Shown here in pieces: positions 8,963 to 17,426 of a stretch of 53,286 nt of DNA (positions are counted from its first letter, which is position 1; every line of letters starts with the position of its first letter). The notes beneath the pieces are model-generated. The model saw only the letters and a program-made list of their open reading frames with translations. It was not told the DNA's origin and ran no database searches. The DNA comes from Colivivens sp964537205 (GTDB lineage Bacteria > Bacteroidota > Bacteroidia > Bacteroidales > Bacteroidaceae), in NCBI GenBank assembly GCA_964537205.1, contig CAZHZH010000004.1:1-53286 (forward strand). The letters are read 5' to 3'. Position numbers and translations under genes: made by a program.

Positions 8963-10078
8963 TTACTTCTCGTATGAAGAGAATTCCATCAAGTAGGCTT
9001 TTATGAAATCGTCGATCTTTCCGTCCATCACTCCTGCAACATCGGATGTCTGGTAGTTCGTTCGATGATCCTTTACCCTGCGGTCGTCAAAAACGTAGCT
9101 TCGTATCTGGCTTCCCCACTCAATTTTTTTCTTGCCGGCCTCTATCTTGGCTTTTGCCTCAAGGCGTTTCTTCATTGCGCGGTCATAGAGTTGCGACCGT
9201 AGCAATCGCAAGGCATTTTCTCTGTTTTCCAATTGCTTGCGTGTCTCTGTATTTTCGATAAGGATTTCTTCCTCCTCACCAGTATCAGGGTCTACGTATT
9301 GGTATCGCAGACGCACTCCGGTTTCTACCTTGTTCACATTCTGGCCGCCGGCGCCACTCGAACGGAAAGTATCCCAAGAAAGTTTGCTTTTGTCAATAGT
9401 AACTTCAATGGAATCGTCAACCAAAGGCGTAACAAAGACGCTTGCAAAACTGGTCATGCGCTTTCCCTGTGCGTTGTAGGGAGAGACACGAACCAAACGG
9501 TGAACTCCATTCTCGCTCTTCAGATACCCGTAAGCAGAGTCCCCTTCGATTTCCATGGTCACAGTCTTGATGCCTGCCTCATCTCCATCTTGGAAATTGC
9601 TTATATTGACCTTGTATTTATGGGACTCAGCCCAACGTTGATACATTCGCATCAACATTGCCGCCCAATCCTGCGCCTCTGTTCCTCCTGCTCCCGCATT
9701 AATCTTCAATACGGCGTCCATACCGTCCGCCTCATCACGTAGCATGTTACGAAGTTCCAAATCCTCGATCAACTTCAAAGCGCGCGCGTAATCCTCGTCA
9801 ACTTCTTGCTCGGTAACAAGATTCTCTTTGTAAAAGTCAAAAGCTAAATCCAGTTCATTAACAGCCTCACTGACTTCCTTATAGCCGTCTATCCATTTCT
9901 GAATGCCTTTCACCTTCTTCATCTGGGCTTCCGCCTCCTTGGCGTTGTCCCAAAAGTCAGGAGCCTGGGTTCGTAGTTGTTCTTCCTCAAGTTCTATTTT
10001 CTTCTCATCAATGCCAAGATAATGATTAAGTGCTTCTGTGCGGTCCTTTACTTCTTTAAGCTGTTCAACTGTTATCAT
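8963..10078 (-). CDS. prfB: peptide chain release factor 2
   Basis: Releases completed proteins from ribosomes at UGA and UAA stop codons. The 371-residue protein carries the peptidyl-tRNA hydrolysis motif GGQ in SSGAGGQNVNK. The stop-recognition tripeptide reads SPY where the textbook RF2 motif is SPF, a conservative change. Many bacterial prfB genes need a +1 frameshift near codon 25. Here the corresponding region (LNHYLGIDEKK) is read straight through with no in-frame stop, so autoregulatory frameshifting appears absent. It is first in a run with the CYTH, VanZ-like and symporter genes and has its own -7 element. Confidence 0.97.
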   Translation of the reverse strand: MITVEQLKEVKDRTEALNHYLGIDEKKIELEEEQLRTQAPDFWDNAKEAEAQMKKVKGIQKWIDGYKEVSEAVNELDLAFDFYKENLVTEQEVDEDYARALKLIEDLELRNMLRDEADGMDAVLKINAGAGGTEAQDWAAMLMRMYQRWAESHKYKVNISNFQDGDEAGIKTVTMEIEGDSAYGYLKSENGVHRLVRVSPYNAQGKRMTSFASVFVTPLVDDSIEVTIDKSKLSWDTFRSSGAGGQNVNKVETGVRLRYQYVDPDTGEEEEILIENTETRKQLENRENALRLLRSQLYDRAMKKRLEAKAKIEAGKKKIEWGSQIRSYVFDDRRVKDHRTNYQTSDVAGVMDGKIDDFIKAYLMEFSSYEK

Positions 10079-10095
10079 AAAATATAATTTGAGTA

Positions 10096-10103
10096 CAAAG
10101 ATA
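10096..10103 (-). promoter_or_regulatory. -7 promoter element for prfB
   Basis: Minus-strand TATCTTTG, a consensus TAnnTTTG, 17 bases before the prfB ATG. It is back to back with the promoter of the divergent M20 gene. Confidence 0.6.
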
Positions 10104-10146
10104 GAAAATAATCAGTTAATAAGTATACGGGAAGGAGAATTATTCG

Positions 10147-10154
10147 TAATTTTG
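10147..10154 (+). promoter_or_regulatory. -7 promoter element for the M20 hydrolase gene
   Basis: TAATTTTG matches TAnnTTTG and lies 22 bases before the ATG at 10177. Confidence 0.55.
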
Positions 10155-10176
10155 CGAACAAAAAAAGAATGAAATC

Positions 10177-11235
10177 ATGATATATTCACATAAGACATTA
10201 GAAGCTGTACAACTTCTTAAACGAATGGTGGCAACTCCTTCTACCAGTAGAAACGAGGCGGAAGTTGCCGATATAATAGAAAAATTCTTAAATGAGAAAG
10301 GGTATAATACAAACCGCACAGGAAACAATGTATGGATAAAGAGTCATGCGTGGAACGACAGGAAACCGAACATACTGCTCGATGCCCATATAGACACCGT
10401 AAAGCCTGTGGATGGATGGACACACAACCCATTTGAGGCGGAAGAGACCAAGGATGGCATCATATATGGTCTGGGAACCAACGACGATGGCGCAAGTGTC
10501 GTAAGTTTGATGCAGGCGTTTTTTTCCATTGATGAAATGGGGGGTAGTGACAGATACAACCTTATATATCTTGCGTCGTGCGAGGAGGAGGTATCGGGCA
10601 AGGACGGTATAGAGTGCGTATTGCCCCACATGCCAAGAATTGACTTTGCGATTGTTGGCGAACCAACAGACATGCAGCCTGCCATCGCAGAAAAAGGGCT
10701 GATGGTAATTGACGTAACAGAAGAAGGTGTGGCGGGACATGCCGCGCGCAATGAAGGTGTCAATGCTATTTATAAAGCAGTAGATGATATTAATTGGATA
10801 AGGAATCACAAATTTGAAAAGGTATCGGAGCTTCTTGGGCCTGTAAAGGCTACGGTCACTATCATCAACGCAGGGACTCAACACAATGTGGTTCCTGACA
10901 AATGTACCTTTACCATTGACGTCCGAAGCAATGAACTTTACACTAACAAAGAACTTTTCGATGAAATCAGCAAGAACATAAAAGGGAAGGCCGTCGCACG
11001 TTCCTTCAGGCTCAACTCTTCCAGAATAGACGTTGAACATCCTTTTATTGACAGGGCAAAAGAAATGGGGCTGAATCCGTTCGGGTCGCCTACGTTGTCA
11101 AATCAAGCTCTTTTGAGCTTCCCTTCTGTAAAGATAGGTCCGGGCAGTTCTTCAAGATCACATTCCGCTGACGAATATATAAAGGTGTCAGAAATAGAAG
11201 ATGCCATTATCAAATACACAGACCTAATTAAATAA
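10177..11235 (+). CDS. M20 family metallohydrolase, ArgE-like deacylase
   Basis: A 352-residue zinc aminoacylase of the ArgE/DapE group. Candidate metal ligands are H71 in AHIDT, D104 in TNDDG, E136/E137 in SCEEE and a histidine near residue 326 in SRSHSADEY. The E136/E137 segment also supplies the catalytic glutamate. Bacteroidales make arginine through acylated citrulline, and this family provides the deacylase in that pathway, so an arginine role is plausible. No other arginine genes are nearby, so the substrate is inferred. It is divergent from prfB and convergent with the EnvC-like gene, with only 9 bases between stops and no visible terminator. Confidence 0.85.
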   Translation: MIYSHKTLEAVQLLKRMVATPSTSRNEAEVADIIEKFLNEKGYNTNRTGNNVWIKSHAWNDRKPNILLDAHIDTVKPVDGWTHNPFEAEETKDGIIYGLGTNDDGASVVSLMQAFFSIDEMGGSDRYNLIYLASCEEEVSGKDGIECVLPHMPRIDFAIVGEPTDMQPAIAEKGLMVIDVTEEGVAGHAARNEGVNAIYKAVDDINWIRNHKFEKVSELLGPVKATVTIINAGTQHNVVPDKCTFTIDVRSNELYTNKELFDEISKNIKGKAVARSFRLNSSRIDVEHPFIDRAKEMGLNPFGSPTLSNQALLSFPSVKIGPGSSSRSHSADEYIKVSEIEDAIIKYTDLIK

Positions 11236-11244
11236 GGGGCTGTG

Positions 11245-12852
11245 CTATCTGATCCATTGTTCCGGATTCAAGCGGGCACTGCCTTTCCTTAATTGGAAGT
11301 GGAGTGTATAATGTCCTTCCGCGTCAGCGCCTACCTTTCCTAAAGTTTGGCTTGTGTTTACTTTGCTGCCTTTGGAGACGGAGACGGAGGAAAGTCCGGA
11401 ATATACTGATATGTACCCGCCATGACGCACCATGACGATATATGACGCACCATATTGGAATACAGAAGACACTTCCCCGTTAAACACAGAACGTGCCATA
11501 CTGTCGGCGTTTCCTCTGATGTCGATGCCTTTATTGTCGAGAGTTACGTTTTTCAATCCTGATACATTATATGTCCCATAATGCCCTACAATGCTGTAGG
11601 AGCCGGTTATAGGTATAGGCAGTTTCCCCTTATTGTTTACAAAGTTTGAAGACAATTTGGCCTCTGCCTCCGCTGATTGTTTATATGCCTCCATCATCGG
11701 CTTGGGCTTTGACGCATCCTCCTTCTCTACCTTCTTTGCGGCAGCAACTTCCTTTTCGGCGGTCTTAATCTCTTTACCTACTGCTTTCGCATTTGCTGCG
11801 GCTTGTTCTGCTTCGGCTTTCGCAGCAGCCTTACTTGCGGCATCAGCCGCGGCCTTCGCCTTTGCATCGGCCTCCTTCTTGGCTTTAAGCTCGGCTTCTT
11901 GGCGGGCTTTCAGTTCGGCAAGCCTCTTTTCCTTTTCAATGCGGATTTGTTCGGCCCTACGAGCCTCCTCTTCTGCCTTTCGCTTAGCTTCCTCCGCCTT
12001 TCGTTTCGCCTCGGCTATTTCTTGCTGAATCAGCCTGTCGATTTGTGCGCTCAAATCCGCCTCTTTCTTTTGCAACTGCTTGATCTGATTTTGTACGACA
12101 CCAAGGTTCTTATTCAAATACACGACCTTGTTTTGACAATTCTTTTTGTTTGCCTCAAGCATTTGCTGCTTACGTTTTACCAGAGCGAGGTTCGCCTCGA
12201 CTTTCGCTTTTGACGCAACCATTTGTTCCTGCATTTTCTTCACCTCTACCTCTTTTTGCTTTATCATCTCGCCTTGGGCTTTCTGGTAAGATGAGTACTC
12301 CTTAATGTAACGCATACGACGGAGTATCTGTCCAAAGTTTTCAGCGGAGAAAATAAATAAAAGTTTTTGTTGCACAGTCTTGTGACGTTGCAAGTAGACC
12401 ATTGCCTTGGCGTATTTCTTCTTCTTGTCCTCCAGCTCCTTGTTCAAACGTAGTATTCTTGCACTTAATGTATCTATCTGTACGTTTAGCGAGTGGACTT
12501 CCCTGTTTAAGCTGTCAATCTGACGTTGTTGGCGGGCTATGTTATTGTCCAATATAAGTACGCTGTCAAGATTAGCTTTGATGTTGCGATTGATAACTTG
12601 CACCTGTTGCTGCGAACTTTGCCTCTTTTTCTTTGTGGCGGCCTGTTCATTCTTCAACTGAGTCTTCTTATCTACCTTTTGTGTGGTAGTAGTTTTACGC
12701 TTACTGGTAGTAGTTGTCGTCTTGCGTTTGGACGTACTTGTTTTGGTCGTAGTATTTCTCTTTTGGGCGAAACATTCTTCTGAAGGAACGGACATCAACA
12801 GAAGTAACACCGCCACGCAATATATTATATGTTGAAACGCGTTCTTGCTCAT
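11245..12852 (-). CDS. EnvC-like murein hydrolase activator (M23/LytM family)
   Basis: A 535-residue exported protein. A signal peptide ends near residue 29 (CFAQ). A Thr/Lys-rich linker spans about 30-75, a long coiled coil about 75-260, and an Ala/Lys/Glu-rich helical stretch about 260-400. A LytM domain occupies about 415-535. In the LytM domain the usual first metal ligand is missing: the segment is NKGIDI where active M23 peptidases have HxGxD. LHFQL remains near the end. A degenerate LytM plus coiled coil is the design of EnvC, which activates amidases at division rather than cutting peptidoglycan itself. The start overlaps the DUF4292 stop by 4 bases. Confidence 0.88.
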   Translation of the reverse strand: MSKNAFQHIIYCVAVLLLLMSVPSEECFAQKRNTTTKTSTSKRKTTTTTSKRKTTTTQKVDKKTQLKNEQAATKKKRQSSQQQVQVINRNIKANLDSVLILDNNIARQQRQIDSLNREVHSLNVQIDTLSARILRLNKELEDKKKKYAKAMVYLQRHKTVQQKLLFIFSAENFGQILRRMRYIKEYSSYQKAQGEMIKQKEVEVKKMQEQMVASKAKVEANLALVKRKQQMLEANKKNCQNKVVYLNKNLGVVQNQIKQLQKKEADLSAQIDRLIQQEIAEAKRKAEEAKRKAEEEARRAEQIRIEKEKRLAELKARQEAELKAKKEADAKAKAAADAASKAAAKAEAEQAAANAKAVGKEIKTAEKEVAAAKKVEKEDASKPKPMMEAYKQSAEAEAKLSSNFVNNKGKLPIPITGSYSIVGHYGTYNVSGLKNVTLDNKGIDIRGNADSMARSVFNGEVSSVFQYGASYIVMVRHGGYISVYSGLSSVSVSKGSKVNTSQTLGKVGADAEGHYTLHFQLRKGSARLNPEQWIR

Positions 12853-13703
12853 TTAACCAGTTGTTTAAATATTCTCTCAGGGTCTGCCTTCGAGTATTTA
12901 CTTGGGACGGATGACCGTGTTACCCAGTCGGATGTGTTCTTGATAGAGCCTAATGACAGGGACAGCGATGCGGTTTGCTTGCCGGTAGTGAAAGACATAA
13001 TCATATTCTTAGGGAACAATCCGCCTCCGAAAGCAGAGAAATCACTGTATTCAAATGTAAACTTATAGACTTTGTCTGTATTGTTTGTTATTAGGGTTTT
13101 GTTTAATTGTCCGCTTTGCCTCAATGTGAAGAAGTTGTAGGTTAGGAGATTGTCTTTATACACGAGGTTCACTTCGTTCGTCGTGTTTGTCATCTCGAAG
13201 TCAGCGGCGTTGAGTGTACTTCCACCTGGTTCAAACACCTCATTCCAGAATAGGCTTTGCAGAGTATAGAAGTCGATGTTCGCCCTCTTTAAAACGCTCA
13301 CGTCACCATATGGTACATATATGTATTGTTTATTAATTCTGTCAATAATCATGACGTGTGTCTTCGTAAACTCCATTCGTCCAAGTTCCAATGCTCCGAG
13401 AAGAGGGTCGACCAAGGAAATTTGAATGACGTCGTCCTTTTTCATCCTCAATGTCCCGTTAGTAGACATCGACTTTCCATCGGTTTCAACTGCCACCTTG
13501 ACTTTGGCTACAAGATTCTTTTGTTGGGAATTGTTGGCTTTGACTATATTGATATATTGGTCTGCGACAAACTCTGAAACAACATTGTTATTTGTTTGCT
13601 CCAACGATTTGGTAGATTTACACGAAGTTATTATAACACATCCGCAGCAAATCGCCAAACAATATCTTACCGCCAGCCTCAATATTCTTTCCATTTTCTT
13701 CAA
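12849..13703 (-). CDS. DUF4292 lipoprotein
   Basis: A 284-residue lipoprotein. The lipobox ends IITSC, so C28 would be the acylated residue. The body carries the DUF4292 pattern of long antiparallel strands, for example DVIQISLVDPLLGALELGR. The family is reported to resemble LolA/LolB-type lipoprotein carriers, so a role in outer-membrane lipid or lipoprotein handling is possible but is inference. It is tightly packed: 2 bases after the TPR gene and an ATGA overlap with the EnvC-like gene, so the three are very probably one transcript. Confidence 0.85.
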   Translation of the reverse strand: MKKMERILRLAVRYCLAICCGCVIITSCKSTKSLEQTNNNVVSEFVADQYINIVKANNSQQKNLVAKVKVAVETDGKSMSTNGTLRMKKDDVIQISLVDPLLGALELGRMEFTKTHVMIIDRINKQYIYVPYGDVSVLKRANIDFYTLQSLFWNEVFEPGGSTLNAADFEMTNTTNEVNLVYKDNLLTYNFFTLRQSGQLNKTLITNNTDKVYKFTFEYSDFSAFGGGLFPKNMIMSFTTGKQTASLSLSLGSIKNTSDWVTRSSVPSKYSKADPERIFKQLVK

Positions 13704-13705
13704 CT

Positions 13706-15412
13706 TTACAGTTTTTTCCTTTTCAGTTTGCGTCGTATAGCCTCTGAGTCATTCCCCAAATTATAAGATTGCCGCCAAAACTTTATAGCATCTTCCTTCA
13801 ATCCGTTTTTTGAGTATATATCACCTGCATGTTCAATGATATTCGAATCGTCTGCGGACACTGAGTCGCCAAGTAGCACAAGGACGCTGTCTATATACAC
13901 CTTTGCCTCGGCATATTTCTTCTGTTGGAACAAAATCCACGCATAAGTATCAAGGTATGTGTAATTGCCACCTTCCTTTTCAAGTGAGCGGCGGCTCATT
14001 TCCTCTGCCTTGTCAAGTTGTTTGTTCTCCAAAGACAAATAATACGCGTAGTTGTTTAGCACTAACGCCTCGTCCGGTCGATAGAGCAAGCAAGAATCGT
14101 AGCACTCATAGGCGTGCTTGCTGTCGCCAAGTTTGTAATACGAATCCCCCATAAGGGCATACATATTAGTGAGAAGTTGCAGGTTGGTGTCATCATTCAC
14201 TTTTGTGAAGCCTTTCTTGAAGGTGTCTATTGCCAACTTCGTGCTGTCAACTTGATAATAAGCGATGCCCAAATAGTAGTAATAAATAGGATCGTCCACA
14301 GAAAGCTCGACCATAGGATGGCAAACGCGTATTATTTCCAATGTATCACCTTCATCGACAGCGTATTCAAGCAACTGGCTTCGTGCCAAAGTATTCTCAG
14401 GGTCGATATCAAGCATCTGATTTAGTACGGGTTTTACTTCACTGGCAGGTTGCTTCAAAGTGATCATGAAGCGGGCGCATAATTCGGCGATTTGTGTATC
14501 GGCTTGTGGGAGTTCAAGCACTTTCTTGAATATATACAGCAAATGCTCTGGATCCTTACCCTCTTGTAAATTCTGCAAGACCAGACTATTGAGAAAGCGC
14601 ACACGGTTTTCGTTCTCTAAATTCGGATTGAGGCATATTTTCTCTATTTGGTTCTCATAGAGTGAATCCTGTCCTGTACGTGTATAGTAATTGAGCAGGG
14701 ATGCCATAAGGAATATATTATCAGAATCCTCTGCCTCGACTTCCTTATATATCCGCAAGCCGTCCTCAAAGCGATCCTGGTCAACGTAGAGGTCGCCTAT
14801 AAGCACTCTGTATCTCAAGTCGTTTGGATATTCGTCTGCAAGTTCGCTAACCTCCTTAAAGGCATTCGCCTCATCTTTCATTTGGACGTAAATACGGAAT
14901 TTCTCCATACTTATTTGCTCGCTCTTACCTTCCATGACCTCTAATTGGTCAAGTATCTTGATGACGCTGGGATAGTCTTGTTTTTGCTTGTATAATGTTT
15001 CCAGCATCACCAGAACGTCTTCCTTGTCCGGATTCTGCTTGGACAAACTCTCAAGGACTCCAATTGCCTCATCTTCCCTCCCAACGTTAACTAATATGTC
15101 GACTAATGATTCTTTTAGCCAATAATTATCCGGATCATATTCTGTCGCTTTCTTCAGGTATTCTATTGCAAGGCTGTCATTACGGAGAAAATGCCAGAAT
15201 TGAGAAAGCTCAGACAACGCAGAAGCTGAAGCAGGGTCGATTTGGAGGCTGTGCCGGAACAATTCAAAAGCGTCTGAGTTGTTGCCAAGAAGAAGCTGCC
15301 GGTGACCTTCATAGAGATACAAGTCGGACTTGCTCTCTTGCGCGCTTACCTTTTCGATTGGCACGCACATACAGAGAACAGATAATATACATATTTGCAA
15401 CTTGATTCTCAT
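13706..15412 (-). CDS. tetratricopeptide-repeat protein, exported
   Basis: About 568 residues with a signal peptide beginning MRIKLQIC and ending near VSAQ. The remainder is almost entirely TPR-type helical repeats, with tandem segments such as SDAFELFRHSLQIDP and SLAIEYLKKATEYDP. TPRs mediate protein-protein contacts, so a periplasmic scaffold is likely. An ATG six codons upstream, at 15430, is possible, but the signal peptide is best formed from 15412. It lies between dut and the DUF4292 lipoprotein, an arrangement I believe is common in Bacteroidales, suggesting a shared envelope process with the EnvC-like protein. Confidence 0.88.
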   Translation of the reverse strand: MRIKLQICILSVLCMCVPIEKVSAQESKSDLYLYEGHRQLLLGNNSDAFELFRHSLQIDPASASALSELSQFWHFLRNDSLAIEYLKKATEYDPDNYWLKESLVDILVNVGREDEAIGVLESLSKQNPDKEDVLVMLETLYKQKQDYPSVIKILDQLEVMEGKSEQISMEKFRIYVQMKDEANAFKEVSELADEYPNDLRYRVLIGDLYVDQDRFEDGLRIYKEVEAEDSDNIFLMASLLNYYTRTGQDSLYENQIEKICLNPNLENENRVRFLNSLVLQNLQEGKDPEHLLYIFKKVLELPQADTQIAELCARFMITLKQPASEVKPVLNQMLDIDPENTLARSQLLEYAVDEGDTLEIIRVCHPMVELSVDDPIYYYYLGIAYYQVDSTKLAIDTFKKGFTKVNDDTNLQLLTNMYALMGDSYYKLGDSKHAYECYDSCLLYRPDEALVLNNYAYYLSLENKQLDKAEEMSRRSLEKEGGNYTYLDTYAWILFQQKKYAEAKVYIDSVLVLLGDSVSADDSNIIEHAGDIYSKNGLKEDAIKFWRQSYNLGNDSEAIRRKLKRKKL

Positions 15413-15453
15413 TCCCAACGGATTAATCATATTATAGATTCACATATCATCAA

Positions 15454-15885
15454 CTATTTCCCTGTGTGTCCGAAACCGCCTTCACCACGTTCTGTCTCAT
15501 CAAGCGTATCCACACTATGCCACTTGACTTGTTCATATCGTGATATAATCATTTGCGCGATGCGGTCTCCGTCATTGATCACAAAAGGATCTGTGGAAAG
15601 ATTGATAAGGATAACTCTAATTTCCCCACGATAATCTGCGTCGATCGTGCCAGGTGAGTTCAGTACGGTTACTCCACTCTTAATGGCCAATCCACTGCGA
15701 GGGCGAACTTGTGCCTCATACCCTGCGGGCAACGCGATGTATAATCCTGTCGGTACAAGTACGCGCTGCATAGGCGCGACAATTAGTTTGTCATCCAAAT
15801 TGGCACGTAAGTCCATTCCTGCGGACTGAACTGTTTCGTAAGCAGGCAACTGATGATGTGACTTATTGATTATCTTGACTTCCAT
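15454..15885 (-). CDS. dut: dUTP diphosphatase
   Basis: Hydrolyses dUTP to dUMP and diphosphate, keeping uracil out of DNA and feeding dTMP synthesis. The 143-residue protein shows the trimeric dUTPase motifs in order: AGMDLRA, RPRSGLAIKSG, NSPGTIDADYRGEI, GDRIAQM and the C-terminal P-loop-like RGEGGFGHTG. Length is standard. It is first in the run with the TPR, DUF4292 and EnvC-like genes and is divergent from dgt, another nucleotide-pool enzyme. Confidence 0.98.
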   Translation of the reverse strand: MEVKIINKSHHQLPAYETVQSAGMDLRANLDDKLIVAPMQRVLVPTGLYIALPAGYEAQVRPRSGLAIKSGVTVLNSPGTIDADYRGEIRVILINLSTDPFVINDGDRIAQMIISRYEQVKWHSVDTLDETERGEGGFGHTGK

Positions 15886-15911
15886 AGATATTCACTTAAT
15901 AAAATGCATTG

Positions 15912-15919
15912 CAAATTTA
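15912..15919 (-). promoter_or_regulatory. -7 promoter element for dut
   Basis: Minus-strand TAAATTTG matches TAnnTTTG, 26 bases before the dut ATG, in the 158-base divergent region shared with dgt. Confidence 0.55.
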
Positions 15920-16024
15920 TGAAATTATCTTCATATAGAAGTTATATTTTATAGATTTCTACCTTCATAATCCACAAGACGACATAAATTTTAAATGCTT
16001 GCAACTCCCTTCGATATTTTTTTG

Positions 16025-16032
16025 TAGATTTG
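16025..16032 (+). promoter_or_regulatory. -7 promoter element for dgt
   Basis: TAGATTTG matches TAnnTTTG, 11 bases before the dgt ATG. A TTG at 15999-16001 could be the -33 element, though the 23-base spacing is on the long side. Confidence 0.55.
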
Positions 16033-16043
16033 CATTGTAAACA

Positions 16044-17393
16044 ATGAGAAATCAGAAAGCAGTGAATTGGAAGCAACTAATATCTAACAAACGTTTAGGT
16101 CAAGAGGACATACATTACAAAAAGAAAGACGATCGTACGGAATTCCATCGTGATTACGACCGACTGGTGTTTTCATCTCCATTCCGGCGTTTGCAAAATA
16201 AGACGCAAGTATTTCCTCTGCCTGGCAGTATCTTCGTACACAATAGGCTGACGCATAGCCTTGAAGTTGCCAGCGTAGGCAGATCATTGGGCGATGACAC
16301 ATCTCACCGCCTGCTTGCGAAACATCCGGAGTTACAGGATACTCACTTCCCGGAATGTGCGTCAATCGTAAGTGCCGCCTGTTTGGCACATGATATGGGG
16401 AACCCACCATTTGGACATTCAGGGGAAAGAGCGATCGGCTCATTCTTCGCAGAAGGCGACGGTTTGAAATACAAAGATATGATGTCTGCCAATCAATGGG
16501 AGGACCTCACTCATTACGAGGGCAACGCTAATGCTTTTCGATTGTTGACACACCAGTTTAAAGGACGTCGCCCTGGAGGTTTTGTTATGACATATTCCAC
16601 CTTGGCCTCAATCGTCAAATATCCCTTCCCGTCGAACCAAGCAGGGAAAAAACAAAAGTTCGGCTTTTTCCAAAGCGAGATTGAGACATACAAAAAAATA
16701 GCGGACGAACTGGGGATATTGCAACTTAATGACAACAACACAGAACCACATTTTGCCCGCTATCCTCTTGTATACTTGGTGGAAGCCGCTGATGACATTT
16801 GCTACGAGATAATGGATATTGAAGATGCGCACAAGCTGAAGATACTGTCGACCGATGAGACATTCCATCTGCTCTTGAGCTATTTCGATGAAGAGCGACA
16901 GAACGCTATGTATAAGGTATTAAAGAATGTCAGCGACATTAACGAGCAAGTTGTCTATCTGCGGTCATGTTGCATCGGCGCACTTGAATCCGCATGTGTC
17001 AAAGTGTTTGTGGACAACGAGGAGAAAATCCTCAACGGACAATTCGAAGGTTCGCTTATTGACAACATCGAAGGTCGGATTAAAGAGGCATATAAGGCCT
17101 GTGAGCAGAAATCGTATGAAAAAATATACTTCAGCAAAGACGTGTTGGATATAGAATTAGCCGGTTATAAGATTATAAGCACACTTATAGAACTTTTCAT
17201 AACGGCTTCAATGAACCCCGACAAATCTTACTCCCGCCTCCTCTTGGGAAGGGTGTCCTCGCAATATGACGTTACTTCTGAGGCACCATACGACCGCATC
17301 ATGTCAGTACTGGATTTCATATCAGGAATGACAGATGTTTATGCTCTCGACCTATTCCGAAAAATCAATGGTGAAAGTATCCCAATTATTTAA
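16044..17393 (+). CDS. dgt: deoxyguanosinetriphosphate triphosphohydrolase family protein
   Basis: An HD-domain enzyme that removes triphosphate from dGTP or other dNTPs. The 449-residue protein carries H116-D117 in CLAHDMGNPPFGHSGE. Upstream lies an RLQNKTQVFPLPGS...NRLTHSLEV segment with the first HD-domain histidine, typical of the family. The exact dNTP preference cannot be read from sequence. It is divergent from dut, so two genes that adjust dNTP pools share one control region. Its 3' end faces ispG with a 33-base gap in which I see no hairpin. Confidence 0.94.
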   Translation: MRNQKAVNWKQLISNKRLGQEDIHYKKKDDRTEFHRDYDRLVFSSPFRRLQNKTQVFPLPGSIFVHNRLTHSLEVASVGRSLGDDTSHRLLAKHPELQDTHFPECASIVSAACLAHDMGNPPFGHSGERAIGSFFAEGDGLKYKDMMSANQWEDLTHYEGNANAFRLLTHQFKGRRPGGFVMTYSTLASIVKYPFPSNQAGKKQKFGFFQSEIETYKKIADELGILQLNDNNTEPHFARYPLVYLVEAADDICYEIMDIEDAHKLKILSTDETFHLLLSYFDEERQNAMYKVLKNVSDINEQVVYLRSCCIGALESACVKVFVDNEEKILNGQFEGSLIDNIEGRIKEAYKACEQKSYEKIYFSKDVLDIELAGYKIISTLIELFITASMNPDKSYSRLLLGRVSSQYDVTSEAPYDRIMSVLDFISGMTDVYALDLFRKINGESIPII

Positions 17394-17426
17394 TGCATGA
17401 CGCACAGTTGCCCGATTCCGTATCAG

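Noticed and set aside
9233..9742. 169-codon open frame on + opposite prfB
   Set aside because: prfB is intact and conserved here; this is a shadow frame.
10288..11040. 250-codon open frame on - opposite the M20 gene
   Set aside because: It lies wholly within a clear metallohydrolase gene, reads as low-likelihood protein, and has no promoter or neighbour on its strand.
11800..12060. Ala/Lys/Glu-rich DNA stretch as a tandem repeat or foreign insert
   Set aside because: It is the in-frame helical linker of the EnvC-like protein; low complexity at protein level explains it.
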